From assembly GCF_000004195.4 (NCBI RefSeq), contig NC_030678.2, positions 29,984,201 to 30,048,200 of the forward strand: DNA of 64,000 nucleotides. The letters are read 5' to 3'. Shown here one piece after another: positions 23,777-35,471 of this stretch (its first letter is position 1; each line of letters opens with the position of its first letter). The stretch comes from Xenopus tropicalis (taxonomy: Eukaryota; Chordata; Amphibia; Anura; Pipidae). A program made the position numbers and the translations under genes. The notes beneath the pieces are model-generated. The model ran no database searches, was not told the DNA's origin, and saw nothing but the letters and a program-made list of their open reading frames with translations.

Positions 23777-24475
23777 TTAAAGGAAAAATATACCACCAAA
23801 CAATATAGTTCTTTATACAAAATATACCTGCTTTATCTAAATAAACATTTTTCATAAAAATATACTTTTAGTCGTATAAGCAATTTGGTAATCCTAAATA
23901 GAAAACCGCCATACTAAATAGTAAGGGCCACTCCCAGGGATCGTGCAATTTACTTTGCACACAAATAAACCAAGGGCACACATACATGTTAGATTAGCCA
24001 ATTAATAGACAAAGTTCTATATTTTACTCCCATACTACTTCCTGTTATACAGAGCTGCGTTATTTCCTGTCAGGTGCTTTCTGAGTAAGCTCACAGACCA
24101 CATCAAAATGGTGATATATATATATATATATACAGGTATAGGACCCGTTATCCAGAATGCTCGGGACCAAGGGTATTCCGGATAAGGGGTCTTTCCATAA
24201 TTTGGATCTATAAAATCAATAAAACATTAATTAAACCCAATAGGATTGTTTTGCATCCAATAATCAATTACAAGGTTCTGTTTTGTTTCTACAGAGAAAA
24301 AGGAAATCAGTTTTAAAATTCTGAATTATTTGATTAAAATGGAGTCTATGGGAGATGGGCTTTCCGTAATTCTGAGCTTTCTGGATAACGGGTTTCTGGA
24401 TAAGGGGTCCCATACCTGTATAATATAAACTATTGGTTGGTAAGTATTCATTTTGGGTGTTTAGTTTTCCTTTAT
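23777..24475. mobile_element. T2-type MITE containing a second MITE
   Basis: The left end is TTAAAGGAAAAATATACCACC. The right end near 24450-24475 is 'gtgtttagttttccttta', roughly inverse. A TA microsatellite at 24114-24132 is followed directly by a complete TACAGGTATAGG element, so that element inserted inside this one. Confidence 0.55.
24131..24420. mobile_element. TACAGGTATGGG-family MITE, full length
   Basis: The inverted ends are TACAGGTATAGGACCCGTTA and 'ggataaggggtcccatacctgta'. It inserted in a TA-repeat tract, consistent with TA target choice. It is non-coding. Confidence 0.85.
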
Positions 24476-24479
24476 GGCT

Positions 24480-25890
24480 TAACACCCCCCCAATCACAGT
24501 TTAACTCCCCAATTTCAGTTTAACTCAGTTACTTGTTGAAAAAAGTTGTCCCTCATTATTGAATAATTTAATCCCATGCTGCCATAGCTCTAGTACTAGA
24601 GTGGTTAAAGGTTAAAGGACACGTTTACCTGCAACTAAAATTGGGCTGTAAACCAAATCTTTTTTTTGCAGAATAATTATCTGTCAGAAGTTATTAGTTC
24701 AGCATCTAAAACTGGCATCTCAGCTCTAATGATCAACCCATGGGAGCGTTCATCTTGGATTTAGAAAAGGAGATATGTAAATGCAGGTACGGTAATAACC
24801 AGCTTGCCATACAGCATCTGGCTTTAGATAATGATTTGGAATGTAGTTGACATTTGTAAAAAAAAATCTACCCAGCTGTGTCCGATTTTGAGTTGTATTG
24901 ATTTGTGTTTGTGTACAGTCATATCGCCTCATGCACGTCGTTATATTGATATGTAATGTAGCACCGGAACATCTTAATGAGGGAACTGAAAAAAAGCTGA
25001 GTATAGTCACTATTCATCTAAGTACAAGGACGGATGTAGGCCTGATAATTAGGATAAATTACCTGAATTATGTACAGCTATATGCCATTTCTTACATTTA
25101 TGGGCATCTACAGGAATTTTGTTAGGAGGCCCAATGGGAATACTGATAGAAAGCAAAGTAATGTGTCTTGTTGAAGCCATTACAGTTATGCAGGTGGGCC
25201 TAGACTTCACAGTCAAACTGCTGAGCCTGGCACTGGATCTTCCTTCTCTTGAGTGTAGCACTTGCTACAAATTGCAAGTTGCAGTACTTTTGGTTTCTTC
25301 TGCATACGGCAGAGGTCGGTACAGAGCAGAGGTTTCAGAAAAGGTTTCTCTTTTGGCTTTCTTTCTTTAGAGCCCAACAGAGTTACATATACTACATGGC
25401 CAAAACTATCTGAATGAATTATTAACCATCAAAATTGTCCTACTTGTTTAAATCTTCCCTTTTTTTGTTTTGCCCAAACACCTTTTCCTGCTCTTCATTT
25501 TATTCTCTTGCCTACTTTTTATCTATATTCATCCTCCTTATCAAACCTTGTTTCTCTCTTGATTTATCTCTCTTTTATGGGGTGTTCCACTTTAATTTTC
25601 CCAGGTAACTTCTCATCAGTGCAATTTGTGAAAATTCCTTGACTACGGGTAATTCCAAGTTCTTTCTGCAGGAATATCAGAGAATTGCGCCAGTTTGACA
25701 GCTCCTCGATATGGCAGTTTGTAATCTTGGGGAGTCAGAAATACCTCTGGGCAAAGATTATTCACAGACTGCAAAGGGGAAAAGGAAGCCACCAAGGTTC
25801 CATGTCCAGGTAATTGTACTGCAACAAAAAGCTTACCCGCAGGCAGAATGCCTTCTGTGGGCCACCAGTTGGAGAGTTCTGTTCTGGAAC
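24480..25890. other. No gene recognised
   Basis: About 1.4 kb. A possible T2-like left end (TTAAAGGACACGTTTACCTG) lies near 24610 with no clear right partner. There are no supported exons. Confidence 0.4.
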
Positions 25891-25894
25891 AAGG

Positions 25895-26224
25895 TACAGG
25901 TATAGGACCTGTTATCCAGAATGATCGGGACCAAGGGTATTCCGGATAAGGGGTCTTTCCGTAATTCGGATCTCCATACCTTAAGTCTACTAAAAAATCA
26001 ATAAACCATTAATTAAACCCAACAAGATTGTTTTGCACCCAATAAGGATTATTTATATCTTAGTTGGGGTCAATTACAAGGTACTGCTTTATTATTACAG
26101 AGAAAAAGAAAAATCCGTTATAAAATTCTGAATTATTTGATTAAAATGGAGTCAATGGGGGGCTTTCCATAATTCGGAGCTTTCTGGATAACGGGTTTCT
26201 GGATAAGGGGTCCGATACCTGTAC
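25895..26224. mobile_element. TACAGGTATGGG-family MITE, full length
   Basis: Complete copy: TACAGGTATAGGACCTGTTA on the left and 'ggataaggggtccgatacctgta' on the right, about 330 bp. It is a good reference for the decayed and expanded copies elsewhere in the window. Confidence 0.88.
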
Positions 26225-27889
26225 TTCATAGGTAATCTAATAAACATTGCAACACTTGGACCAAGTCTAGTTACCTCAAGCAATAAATCAACTAGCAGCA
26301 TTTGCTGAGCTTCTTCTTAAAATGGGTGTTATGTGTGACTAGACCTGGTGCAAATTTAAGGCACAAAACTTATACCCCCTTATACCCATGTATAATAAAA
26401 GGCATAGTGTTTGCCTAGGTGCAGTAACCCATAGCAACCAATAAGATGTTTGTTTTTAAAAAGGTAAAATCTAAATGCTCCCATTAGATTGGTTGCTATA
26501 GATGGTTAGACCAGTAACACACTTTGCACCTTTTATTAAATTTCCCCAGGGTTCTATAAACTGTCAGACTCATTGACTAACATGTTCAATTTGAGCTAGT
26601 GAATTAGCGATTACAACTATGATAAATCTATAACAGCAAGTTAAATAACAACCCTCACATTCCTTTGCCCTGTCCAAATGCACTGAAGTTTAACATCTGA
26701 TTTATTTTACTTAATTTGCTTTGTGCATTTTGTTATTTATTTTCTGCACCTTGAAACCTCTTTTCATTTCGCCTTTGGATTATTTCCTCTGAAATGCCTT
26801 GCCATATATTGCCATAGCATCTGTGCAAAAACATTCTTTCCCTTGACTCCTACTGGCAATATTGCCAATGAATAAATTACATAGAATATGGTCCATTTAT
26901 GGCAGAAAAACCATACGTGATTGAGGAAACATTCTGCACAAAATGTGCAATAGGAAGTTTGTTAATCTCCTTCTTTTCCCACCAAGGACACATGTGGTGA
27001 GTAGTGACATATTCGCTTGTTATAATGACTCCCTGGCTTATTGTCTTCTGCTCCTGTTGACAGCAAAATGCTATTAAGGCTACAATCTGCTCTAGGGTGT
27101 TTTGAATGTTGTGACATTCAATGTTATATCCCACATTCTCATTACTTTTTTCTCCTTTTTTTCTAAATCATGAGCCCTTTGGTTTTTTGCCCATGAAATA
27201 TCAACCTTCTCATGTATCTGTATAATTTGCACACTGCCATACTGTGGCTTGTGTTCACGGAGCAATATCAATAATGAATACATTAAATAATGGGTAATGT
27301 CCCAGGCAGCCATCTCTCTCATGTGCCCAACTAGCACCAACAAGCAAGAACTTTCTTTTTTGAGGCATATAGTTGTCAGTAAGACAGATAGAGCAGAGGA
27401 GAATTCCATCCTCTACAGCTGCCAAAAAAATGTATTCTTACCTCTCATTTGAATATAAATGATCATTTTTTAATGTGGGGATAATTTATTATTAATCAAG
27501 GGTTGGAATCAGGTAAAATTAGGGGGAAAATGCTGTACTGTAGGTCCCAGTTTAAAGCTTCATCAGTCTTCCTGCTAGGCTCAGCATCACATTATAGATG
27601 CTTGATTTAATATGCCGATAGACTTGGCACTACCTTCAGCCACTTTTACCTTTTTTTGGCTGCTTGCTGAATGTTCTGTAAAGGATTTCTCAAACAGCTT
27701 AGGCAAATCTTGTGTACAAATGTAAAATAAAGGTTAAAGTAAAGAACATCCAGCAAAAACACTAATTAAATAGACCAACTGGTACTTTTGCCTCCAGTGT
27801 CAGTCACATCTCATAAAGCGATGTTTGCAGCAGAAAAATATTTCTCCATACAACCTTTTCCAGTTTCTTATACATTTGCTTCAAGTGCC
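26225..27889. other. No gene recognised
   Basis: About 1.7 kb of AT-rich DNA. The minus-strand frames at 26877-27409 show no domain or consistent splice structure, so I do not call a gene. Confidence 0.4.
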
Positions 27890-28173
27890 TTAAAGGGCAC
27901 CTATAACCCTATATATTGCTTCCCCCACCAAAGGTGCTGGCTAATAGAGCCCAAACTCCGGGAAAAAAAAAACCAATCCCATCCCGTGCTAGGCTGGCCG
28001 CACCAGGAGGGAGCTCCCTGTGCAGGCAGCCATATTATTAAGTGCGCATGTGAATAATGAGCAAGATCTGGCCCTCACTCGTTGCACCAAACTCGTTGCA
28101 CCAAGCTCCCTCCTGGTGTGGGCAGCCTAGTACTGTATAGGGAAGCAATTTTCGGGTGATAGGTGTCCTTTAA
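27890..28173. mobile_element. TTAA-flanked MITE (TTAAAGGGCACCTAT ends)
   Basis: The left end is TTAAAGGGCACCTATAACCC and the right end 'gggtgataggtgtcctttaa', both with TTAA. Inner arms around 27989-28016 and 28104-28132 are also inverse ('ggagggagct' and 'agctccctcc'). A lone left end of the same kind occurs at 56073. Confidence 0.8.
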
Positions 28174-28869
28174 GCTTCTCTGTTTTGTGGAGGGATGTCA
28201 CATAGACATCTATAGAGGGGTCTTTAAAATATCTGGCATCCTTGTATATGGACAACATCTATCCCCACCTCTTGCCACTGTTCCCTGGTACAGCTTTACA
28301 CTTGTATAGTTGCCATCACCTCTTCTATCTCTGCAATTTTTTATTATTATATATTATTTTTATTATTATTATATTATTATTGTATCTGTCATAGGCTGCA
28401 GATCCTTCCAATAATGATGTTACTAACTAGATTACATATTAGACTTGAACATGTGGTCTAGAATGTGCTATAGAAGGATTCTGTAGTGTGATGTCAGTAA
28501 TCATCAAAAGGGAATATAAAGATCTTGGTGAGGAAGATGGTTAGGTAGCAACATATTTACTTCTTACCTTTCTAAAGGTATTTTATATCACTATTATCTG
28601 TCCATACACTGCATGTTCTACTTAGGAAGTCATGTTGTTCCCTGCAGAAAGCAATGCAGCCATAAATCCATGCTGGGATCAAAGTTACAACTAGACTTTT
28701 TTTTAACAACTTCTCTGATACTACTCCGGACTTTATTTTAATTGCATCACAGACTCAAAGTCATTAGACAGTGTAGGACTCACGTACAATGAGGGGCCTT
28801 GACGTGGCACGTGAGCTTACATATTTTGGCCAAAGTGTGGTACTAACACCTCATGTTTTGTAAAAATTA

Positions 28870-29046
28870 TTTTTAAAGGCAAACTAAGCGCTGGCAAACT
28901 TTCTTTCTCTTTGTGTATAATTAATGGCTTTTTATCGTTTATAGCAGCTGGTCAACTCCAGATTGTGGGTTAGACCGAGCGCTGGCACAATAGTGTGTTT
29001 CTAGCAGCTGGTCAACACTACAGCGTGGGTTAGACCGAGCGCTGGC
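28870..29046 (+). repeat. ~60 bp minisatellite, direct tandem
   Basis: Units TAGCAGCTGGTCAAC..GTGGGTTAGACCGAGCGCTGGC begin at 28942 and 29002, exactly 60 bp apart. A partial unit (AAGCGCTGGCAAAC) precedes them near 28886. The inverse orientation occurs at 19483-19585 and 20417-20500. Confidence 0.75.
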
Positions 29047-29084
29047 GGTTTCTTTCTGTGTTCTCTGATACTATATTGTGCGGA

Positions 29085-29276
29085 AACCTCCAAAAAGTAA
29101 AACTACAATAGTAAAATTAAAATTCTTCTTTATTAGGACATAGCGTTTTGTGCCTGATGAGTGCTTAGTTATAGCCTATGAGTAAGTGCCACCAGGCACA
29201 AAAGCATTAGGCTACTTGCTATGTCCTAATAAAGAAGAATTTCAATTTTACTATTGTAGTTTTACTTTTTGGAGGT
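29085..29276. mobile_element. Foldback element with ~70 bp arms
   Basis: The left arm (29085-29153) opens with CCTCCAAAAAGTAAAACTAC. The right arm (29194-29276) ends with its inverse, GTAGTTTTACTTTTTGGAGG. Both contain TCCTAATAAAG/CTTTATTAGGA. The loop is about 40 bp. It directly follows the 60-bp minisatellite, and the two may form a single composite element. Confidence 0.75.
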
Positions 29277-29612
29277 GTCCCCACAACCGTTACACAATCT
29301 TTAAAGTAATATTGTCAAAACGCATCAGTTAATAGAGCTTCCCCAGCAAAATCCTGCACTGAAATCCATTTTTAAAAGAGCAAACAGATTTTTTTATATT
29401 TAAATTTGACATTTCACATGGGGATAGCCATATACTTCATTTCCCAGGGTGCCACAGCCATGTGACTTGTGCTCTGATAAACTTCAGTCACACTTTACTG
29501 CTGAGCTGCAAGTTGGAGTGGTATCACCCCCCTCCCTTTCCCCCAGCAGCCGATCAGCAGAAAAATGGCAAAGTAGCAAGATAGCAACTCCCTGACACTT
29601 GTATTGCTGTAT

Positions 29613-29920
29613 ACCAGTGTTCCCTAACCAGTGACTCTGGGGCAACATGTTGCTCCCCAACCCCTTGGATGTTGCTCCCAGTGGCCTCAAAGCAGGTAGT
29701 TATTTTTGAATTCCTGACTTGGGGGCAAGTTTTGGTTGAATAAAAATAAGATTTCCTACCAAATAAAGCCCCCTGTAAGCTGATAGTGTGCATAGAGGCT
29801 CCCTAATAGCCAATTACAGCCCTTATTTAAGACCTCCATGAACTTTTATGATGTTGTGTTGCTCCCAAAGTCATTTTTCATTTGACTGTGTCTCACGAGT
29901 AAGGAAGGCTGGGGACCCCT
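29613..29920 (+). repeat. Dispersed repeat, uninterrupted copy
   Basis: The full-length counterpart of 2607-3213: same opening (CCAGTGTTCCCTAACCAGTG) and same close ('ggctggggacccctg'), about 310 bp with no MITE inside. I do not recognise the family. Confidence 0.7.
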
Positions 29921-30106
29921 GTTATATGTGACAGATATCAGAATAGCACTCAGTAGTAAGTAGTAGCTCAGAATCAGAGATGAGATGAAGCCTACACACC
30001 AATATTACAGCTAAAAAATACATTTCTTGGTTTACATTGGCAGCAATAGAAATGGTATTTTTTGGACATTTTGCCACTTGCAATTTAATGTAAGCAGCAA
30101 CACGCA

Positions 30107-30477
30107 CCATGGGCCTGATTCACTAAAGTCCGAAATAAGGAGTGCTATTTATAGCATGCGTTAAAAATCTTATCACTTCTTATTTTTCGCTCGATTCACT
30201 AAAAGGACACTTGTCATAATTAAGAAGCGATGTTCTTGGCGTTATTTATCTTGCGACGACATATTTTCAAGCAACGTGCTGCGTAATATGTTGTGCGCTG
30301 CGTAATATATTGCTTGAAAATATGTCGTCGCAAGATAAATAACGCCAAGAACATCGCTTCTTAATTATGACAAGTGTCCTTTTAGTGAATCGAGCGAAAA
30401 ATAAGAAGTGATAAGATTTTTAACGCATGCTATAAATAGCACTCCTTATTTCGGACTTTAGTGAATCGGGCCCCATG
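30107..30477. mobile_element. Perfect-hairpin MITE, 157 bp arms
   Basis: Arms 30118-30274 and their inverse ending near 30467 are identical as far as I can read, around a 35-bp centre. The ends (GGGCCTGATTCACTAAAG) relate it to the GGGGCCGATTCACTAAA element at 7588-8262. CCATG occurs on both flanks. Each arm carries an inner second copy of the end motif (CGATTCACTAAAAGGACAC). Confidence 0.85.
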
Positions 30478-31794
30478 TGTCATTGGCGTTACAGTAAATA
30501 TTTAAGCATCATTATATCAGATTGATAAACTGATGCAATTTAAAGGTCAATAGGTATTACTAGGTAGTCACATTTTAGCAAATCCCTACTAGTATATCTC
30601 CATCTTGCCTTCTATATAAACCCAATGGGATTGGAGTCCACCCAAGCCCTACTTCTGCATATATATGGCATTATATACTATTGCAGCACTAAGAATCGCA
30701 ATGTCATTTCCCCTGACCATTGACTCCAATGCAGTTTGGTGAAATTTGCCCTGGTTTTGGAAATTTATGCAAAGTGAAAGGTTTTAAGTTTGCTTAACAC
30801 TGGTGGTGAGCAGATGCAAAAACTGTTTTTCACATGTACCAGGGTAGTTATTGGGTGAAAGGCACGCAGTGAGAGGTATATCTAATGTTAAAGCCACAAC
30901 AATGTGATTCAACTATTTCTAAGAATAGTGTATCCCTGCCTAGGTTCCCTTTAGCAGCTACCAGGCTTGACCTTATTCTCCAGTGACCTTCAAACCTAAA
31001 ATTAAGCATATATTAATTCAGCTTCTCAGCAGGCATCATGAAGGGGAGGAAATAAGTGGTTGCACAGCAATGAATTTATGCTACATCCAATGAATTGTGC
31101 ATACTTTGATTCTATTTCAGAGCTGTTCATGCAAAGAGTGACACTATAATCATCCAATTCCCACAAGGTTCAGTGCTTAATTGTTATAGCAATCTGTTTC
31201 TTTTTCTTCTCTTTTCCCTTTTATTCATATCTTATTATGGGATGCTTTCCTATACTTTCCATTTCACTACTATGTAACAAGTTTTAGTAAGGAGTAAAAC
31301 AAATGTGCATTTATGGCTACTTGTAAAATGCATTAAATACACATTCATTTTAGTGCCCCTTGAATGGGCGCCAAGCTTAGGGCTGACTGTGTAACTGAGA
31401 ACAAAGGTTAATTGCATTGTAGACACTGGCAACATTCTGACCCTGTATCAAACACATACACATATGGGGGGTGCTTGACTGTATCTATAAGGCACCCCAC
31501 TGTTACTCATTAAATGTATAGGTCCTGCATTTGGCATGTTTTCAAGGTGCACTGGATGCCCAGGGTGTAAGTAGCATTAAATCTCTTAGGAAGCTCCGTA
31601 CTGGCTGCATGTTTTTTACTGTATTTCTGACTGCAAAGTCCTTCGCCTAAGGCTGCCTTGCACTCCATTTTATTACTCTATGGATCCTGCCCTGCCCAGT
31701 GCCAGATTTCACAATTTGGCCCCATAGGCCGGCCCCCTTCTCCACTCCCCTCTCGCCAAGAATCAGCCAATCTACTGCGCTCTGGTCATTCCTA
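30478..31794. other. No gene recognised
   Basis: About 1.3 kb without a supported gene. The words TTGACTCCAATGCAGTTTGG near 30719-30738 resemble the sequence just upstream of the Penelope element (3339-3358) and so mark a short shared repeat. Confidence 0.4.
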
Positions 31795-32230
31795 CCGTTC
31801 TGAAAATTACCGTTTCCCTGAAAACTGGAGGATGCATCACTCTAGGGTGATCACATACTTGATTCTATTCTTCAAATTCAAGAAAAAATCCGACTGCAAA
31901 CTCCATTTTGTCACCACAGACAATCACCAGCTGCAATGTTGTTTAGTAACATCAACTCCTAGGAGGTGTTAAGTTTCACAGTAATTATCGCCACATTTTA
32001 TGATTTTAACGCTTAAAATATGTCTGTGAATCATGCGTTAGGACTATTTCTGTTAGATAATTATTGCAATGCGATAGACATAATGCTTTGCAATAATTGA
32101 GATTTTTGCGCATGCAATATGACCAGTAACGCATGTGAAATTACCTTGATGAATCATTACTTAATTAATGATAATTTCTTAATGCATAAAACTATGTATT
32201 AAGTGATAACAAGCTTTTGAGAATCAGCCT
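31795..32230. mobile_element. Decayed relative of the 7588-8262 MITE
   Basis: Shares a long internal block with it (TTTCCCTGAAAACTGGAGG then 'tgcatcactctaggg'), followed by related GCG/TGCG-rich sequence. Only the right end ('gagaatcagcc') is faintly recognisable. Confidence 0.6.
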
Positions 32231-32232
32231 GG

Positions 32233-32323
32233 GTGCAGACACATGGAGTGGATTTTGGCTCAAAAAGGCATACTCACACGTTTTACATCAAAATCCACTC
32301 CGTGTGTCTGCACACAGCCCTCT
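32233..32323. repeat. Hairpin with 24 bp arms
   Basis: TGCAGACACATGGAGTGGATT at 32234 onward pairs with AATCCACTCCGTGTGTCTGCA at 32292-32312, with one mismatch. It lies against the end of the decayed MITE and may be a separate small foldback. Confidence 0.7.
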
Positions 32324-32464
32324 CAGTCCGGGCAAATGTGGGAGCAGAGACCAGAGGATCTGCTGATTCTATATAATCAGTCCCATTTGGCAGGAGCCTT
32401 AGTGCCCTTGCACTTGTGCCTGTGGCAATTGTAAATGAGACCTTGTTTATTCTTCTGTTCAGTC

Positions 32465-32486
32465 TATATATATATATATATATATA
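32465..32486. repeat. (TA)n microsatellite
   Basis: About 11 TA units, read directly. Confidence 0.9.
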
Positions 32487-32856
32487 CACACAGATCTTCT
32501 GCAGTATACTATAACTTTATTCATGTAAAACTTTAGTGTAAGGCCCCACGAGGCAGATTGTCAGCCTTTGTGTACAATCTGCCCATACACTTGAAAATTT
32601 TTCTAATTGCGTCTGCACCGAGAACCATTGGATCCACCTCAGGCACACAGCCAATATCCTCCAACCAACGCCAAGTCTCACGCTAGTTATCGTGCTTGCA
32701 CCCCTGAGTTCTTACCTGTAACATGTTACTGGTATTGCAGCCGTTACCCATTACCTTGGTACCATTACCCATACATATTTGTACACATTGAAGATAGGAT
32801 GCATGAATGGGAACAGAATGCTCAACACAAGGTCACTTCAGTTGTTTCAGATGGAA

Positions 32857-33107
32857 TTGGTTAACCATTGTGCAGATGTATGTTGTTATTGGCCAATCAT
32901 ACTGTGGGAATGAACTGCTTGACCATTGCATGGCTGTAAGTTGTTCTTGGACAATCAGTGATTGAACTGGTGTCCATTAAACAGCTCTGACTGAATGGGT
33001 TGACTATTGCATAGCGGTTACCTGCTCTTGGCCAGTCACAGTGAATGAACTGGTTGACTGTTGCATAGCTGTAAGCCCTTGTTAGCCAGTCATACTGAGT
33101 TACTGGT
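32857..33107 (+). repeat. Degenerate ~55 bp tandem repeat
   Basis: About four and a half units with the pattern GGTTGACCATTGCATAGCTG then 'ttggccagtcatact' and 'gaatgaact'. Units start near 32857, 32917, 32998 and 33053; one, near 32970, is shortened. The frames through it are a by-product. Confidence 0.75.
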
Positions 33108-33604
33108 TTACAGTTTCTCACTGTGGTATAAACATTCTGTGGGCGACTATACGCTGACACAGCAAGGTAAAATAAGACAATTGTATTTAGTAAAATGATA
33201 CCACACATTGATTTATGAAACAATATAAATTATACTGTAGGGTGCTTGCCAGGTAATGAAAATGAATCTTAGGTGCAATTTATTGCACACCTACAGACCT
33301 TCACTACAAGATCAAAAAACTCAAATATCTTTCCGAATCCTATTTATAAATATATATTTTTTTCCCTCAAGAGAAATTAGAGTTTTAGCTATCAATTAAC
33401 CTCCCATGAACTCAATTAATTAAGTACTAGTCAGCAATATAGCAACTATGTGCTACCATGACGCAATCAATATACTGGTCAATATACTGTGCTGTATACC
33501 ATAAGTACTGCATGACAAGATATATCCACCTGTGTTTAGTCCATTTAAAAGGGAACTCTTGCCATTATAAAAAAAATCCACTATAGTGTAGCATCTGTTT
33601 CATT

Positions 33605-33900
33605 ATTATTATTATTATTAACATTTATTTATAAAGCGCAAACATATTCCGCAGTGCTGTACAATAAGTGGGTTTCATACATTGGACATACAAAAGGGCC
33701 CTGCCAAAAGAGCTTACAATCTACAAGGAGAAAGGGTTGAGACACAAGGTGTGGGAATGGGCATGACCAGAGTTGGGAGAGGTTTGGCACAGGTAATTGA
33801 TTTTAGCAGCACACTCAGGTTATGTTAATCTAGATTAGGGTAAGCTTCTCTAAATAAATGTGTTTTTACAGATTTCTTGAAGGCAGAGAGATTGGGAGAC
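33605..33900 (+). repeat. Interspersed repeat (ATTTATAAAGCGC..GCTGTACAA)
   Basis: Contains ACATTTATTTATAAAGCGC, 'attccgcagtgctgtacaa' and 'agagcttacaatctacaagg'. This is a widespread vertebrate interspersed repeat pattern seen in frogs. A short related piece lies at 19785-19830 and another near 46140-46230. The class is not certain from the sequence. Confidence 0.6.
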
Positions 33901-34689
33901 AGTTGACAGATTGTGGGAGCGAATTAATTTGTTTAAAAATAGTTTCTATTAATTTTTACTACATATGGTTAATAATATAAAATAGTATAATGTTAATTTT
34001 TTTTTACAAGTTGCTCAATTTAACTCTTTTCTTTTTTTTCAACCAATCCCCTCATGCTGTGAGTCATTGGTAGATTTTAACTTCTCCGATTGGCTGATTT
34101 AAGCAAAAGACAGCAATGTACAATACACTACAAACAAACAGCAGAGAATCTCAAAAACTATCATGGGAAGAAAATGAAGGGGCCCATTTATTAACCTCTT
34201 TATTTTGTTCATTTTCATGTATCCACAATTTTTAAGCGCTAAAAATTGTGGATTATACTAATTACTCTAAACCACAAAAAAAAAATACGTTTTTTCATGT
34301 TCAAAAACCACTAAAATCGGAATGTAGATAAATGTGGATCCCCAACAGTTTACAACAGTGATAGTTTCCCTTTAGGCAATGTACATTCTCCGGATCCCAT
34401 AAGCATAGGTGGAAATGAAGCAGCACTTGTGCCGTTATAATAAGATGCTTGTTTTATACAGCATGACAAACAGCCTTGGGCAGACAAAACAAAACTGCAG
34501 TGCTTTTATTTTTCTCATTTTGATAGCTAGCCTGATAACTGCTAGGTAGCCAGATATGCTATGTTTCTTACCATGAGCAGGTCTTTTTTTTTTTATTGTA
34601 TGATTTACTTGTTACATATTTCTTTTTTTCAGTATAAAATGTACTATTGTTACTATATCTGGGGGTTAGTATTTTAATCCAAGGTGCAT

Positions 34690-34990
34690 TAAGGTAAGAC
34701 CTCACTGAGCATTGGCTCCACTGCTTTCAGCTTGAGAGAAGCGGATCCGCTCCTGTATGCTTCGCCATTGATCTGCACAGCATCCGCTAACTTGTAGGCA
34801 CACACAGCGGAGTGGACTGGAGGTCAGCCCAAAAATGCAAAAAAAGTGTTTTTAGGCTGACCTCTAATCCGCTCGACTACGTGTGCCTGCAAGTGAGCAG
34901 ATGCTGTGCAGATGAATGGAGCAGCATACAGTCACAGATCTGTTTCCTTTAGGCTGAGAGCAGCGGAGTCAACATGGGGCTTTACCCTTA
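34690..34990. mobile_element. Foldback MITE (TAAGG..CCTTA)
   Basis: The left end (TAAGGTAAGACCTCACTGAG) is roughly inverse to the right end 'catggggctttaccctta'. Inner arms GGTCAGCCCAAAAA and TTTTTAGGCTGACC close around 34822-34864. The whole 300 bp folds. It has no coding capacity. Confidence 0.7.
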
Positions 34991-35440
34991 GGTATGACTA
35001 TAAGGGGTTCCCAGCTTTGCCTGATTCCCAGCAGGAAGGGGTCCTGTGTTTGTTGGAAAGTAATTTTGCCCTAGAAGATAGTGCCAGAAAAACCAAACAA
35101 ACAATTTATTATTATTATGCATACAAGTAATGTACAGATATGCAATTTATTATTTCTGACACAAAATCTATGCAGTACATATACGCTTAAAGGGAAATAT
35201 AAATTGTATTTTTTGTGTCGGCAAAATATTTGTATTGTTCAGTTGAATAGTGTTACAGCAGCAAAGCATTAACCTATATTCTGAAGTGTAATTACCATTG
35301 ACCTTAAGTAGAGCTGTGCGGCTGTATCTCTTTCTTTTCTCTCAGGAATCATCATCATCACTTCTGGAATTCTTAATGGCAGACAAACAGTGGCTTCTGT
35401 AAGAGTTATCATGGTTACTATATGGCAATTAACAACTATA

Positions 35441-35471
<31 letters not shown>

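Noticed and set aside
29147..29165. CTGATGAG inside the foldback loop as a second hammerhead core
   Set aside because: No GAAA and no NUH cleavage site in the right place after a stem II.
32897..33223. 108-codon minus-strand frame with repeated words
   Set aside because: The repetition comes from the 55 bp tandem repeat.
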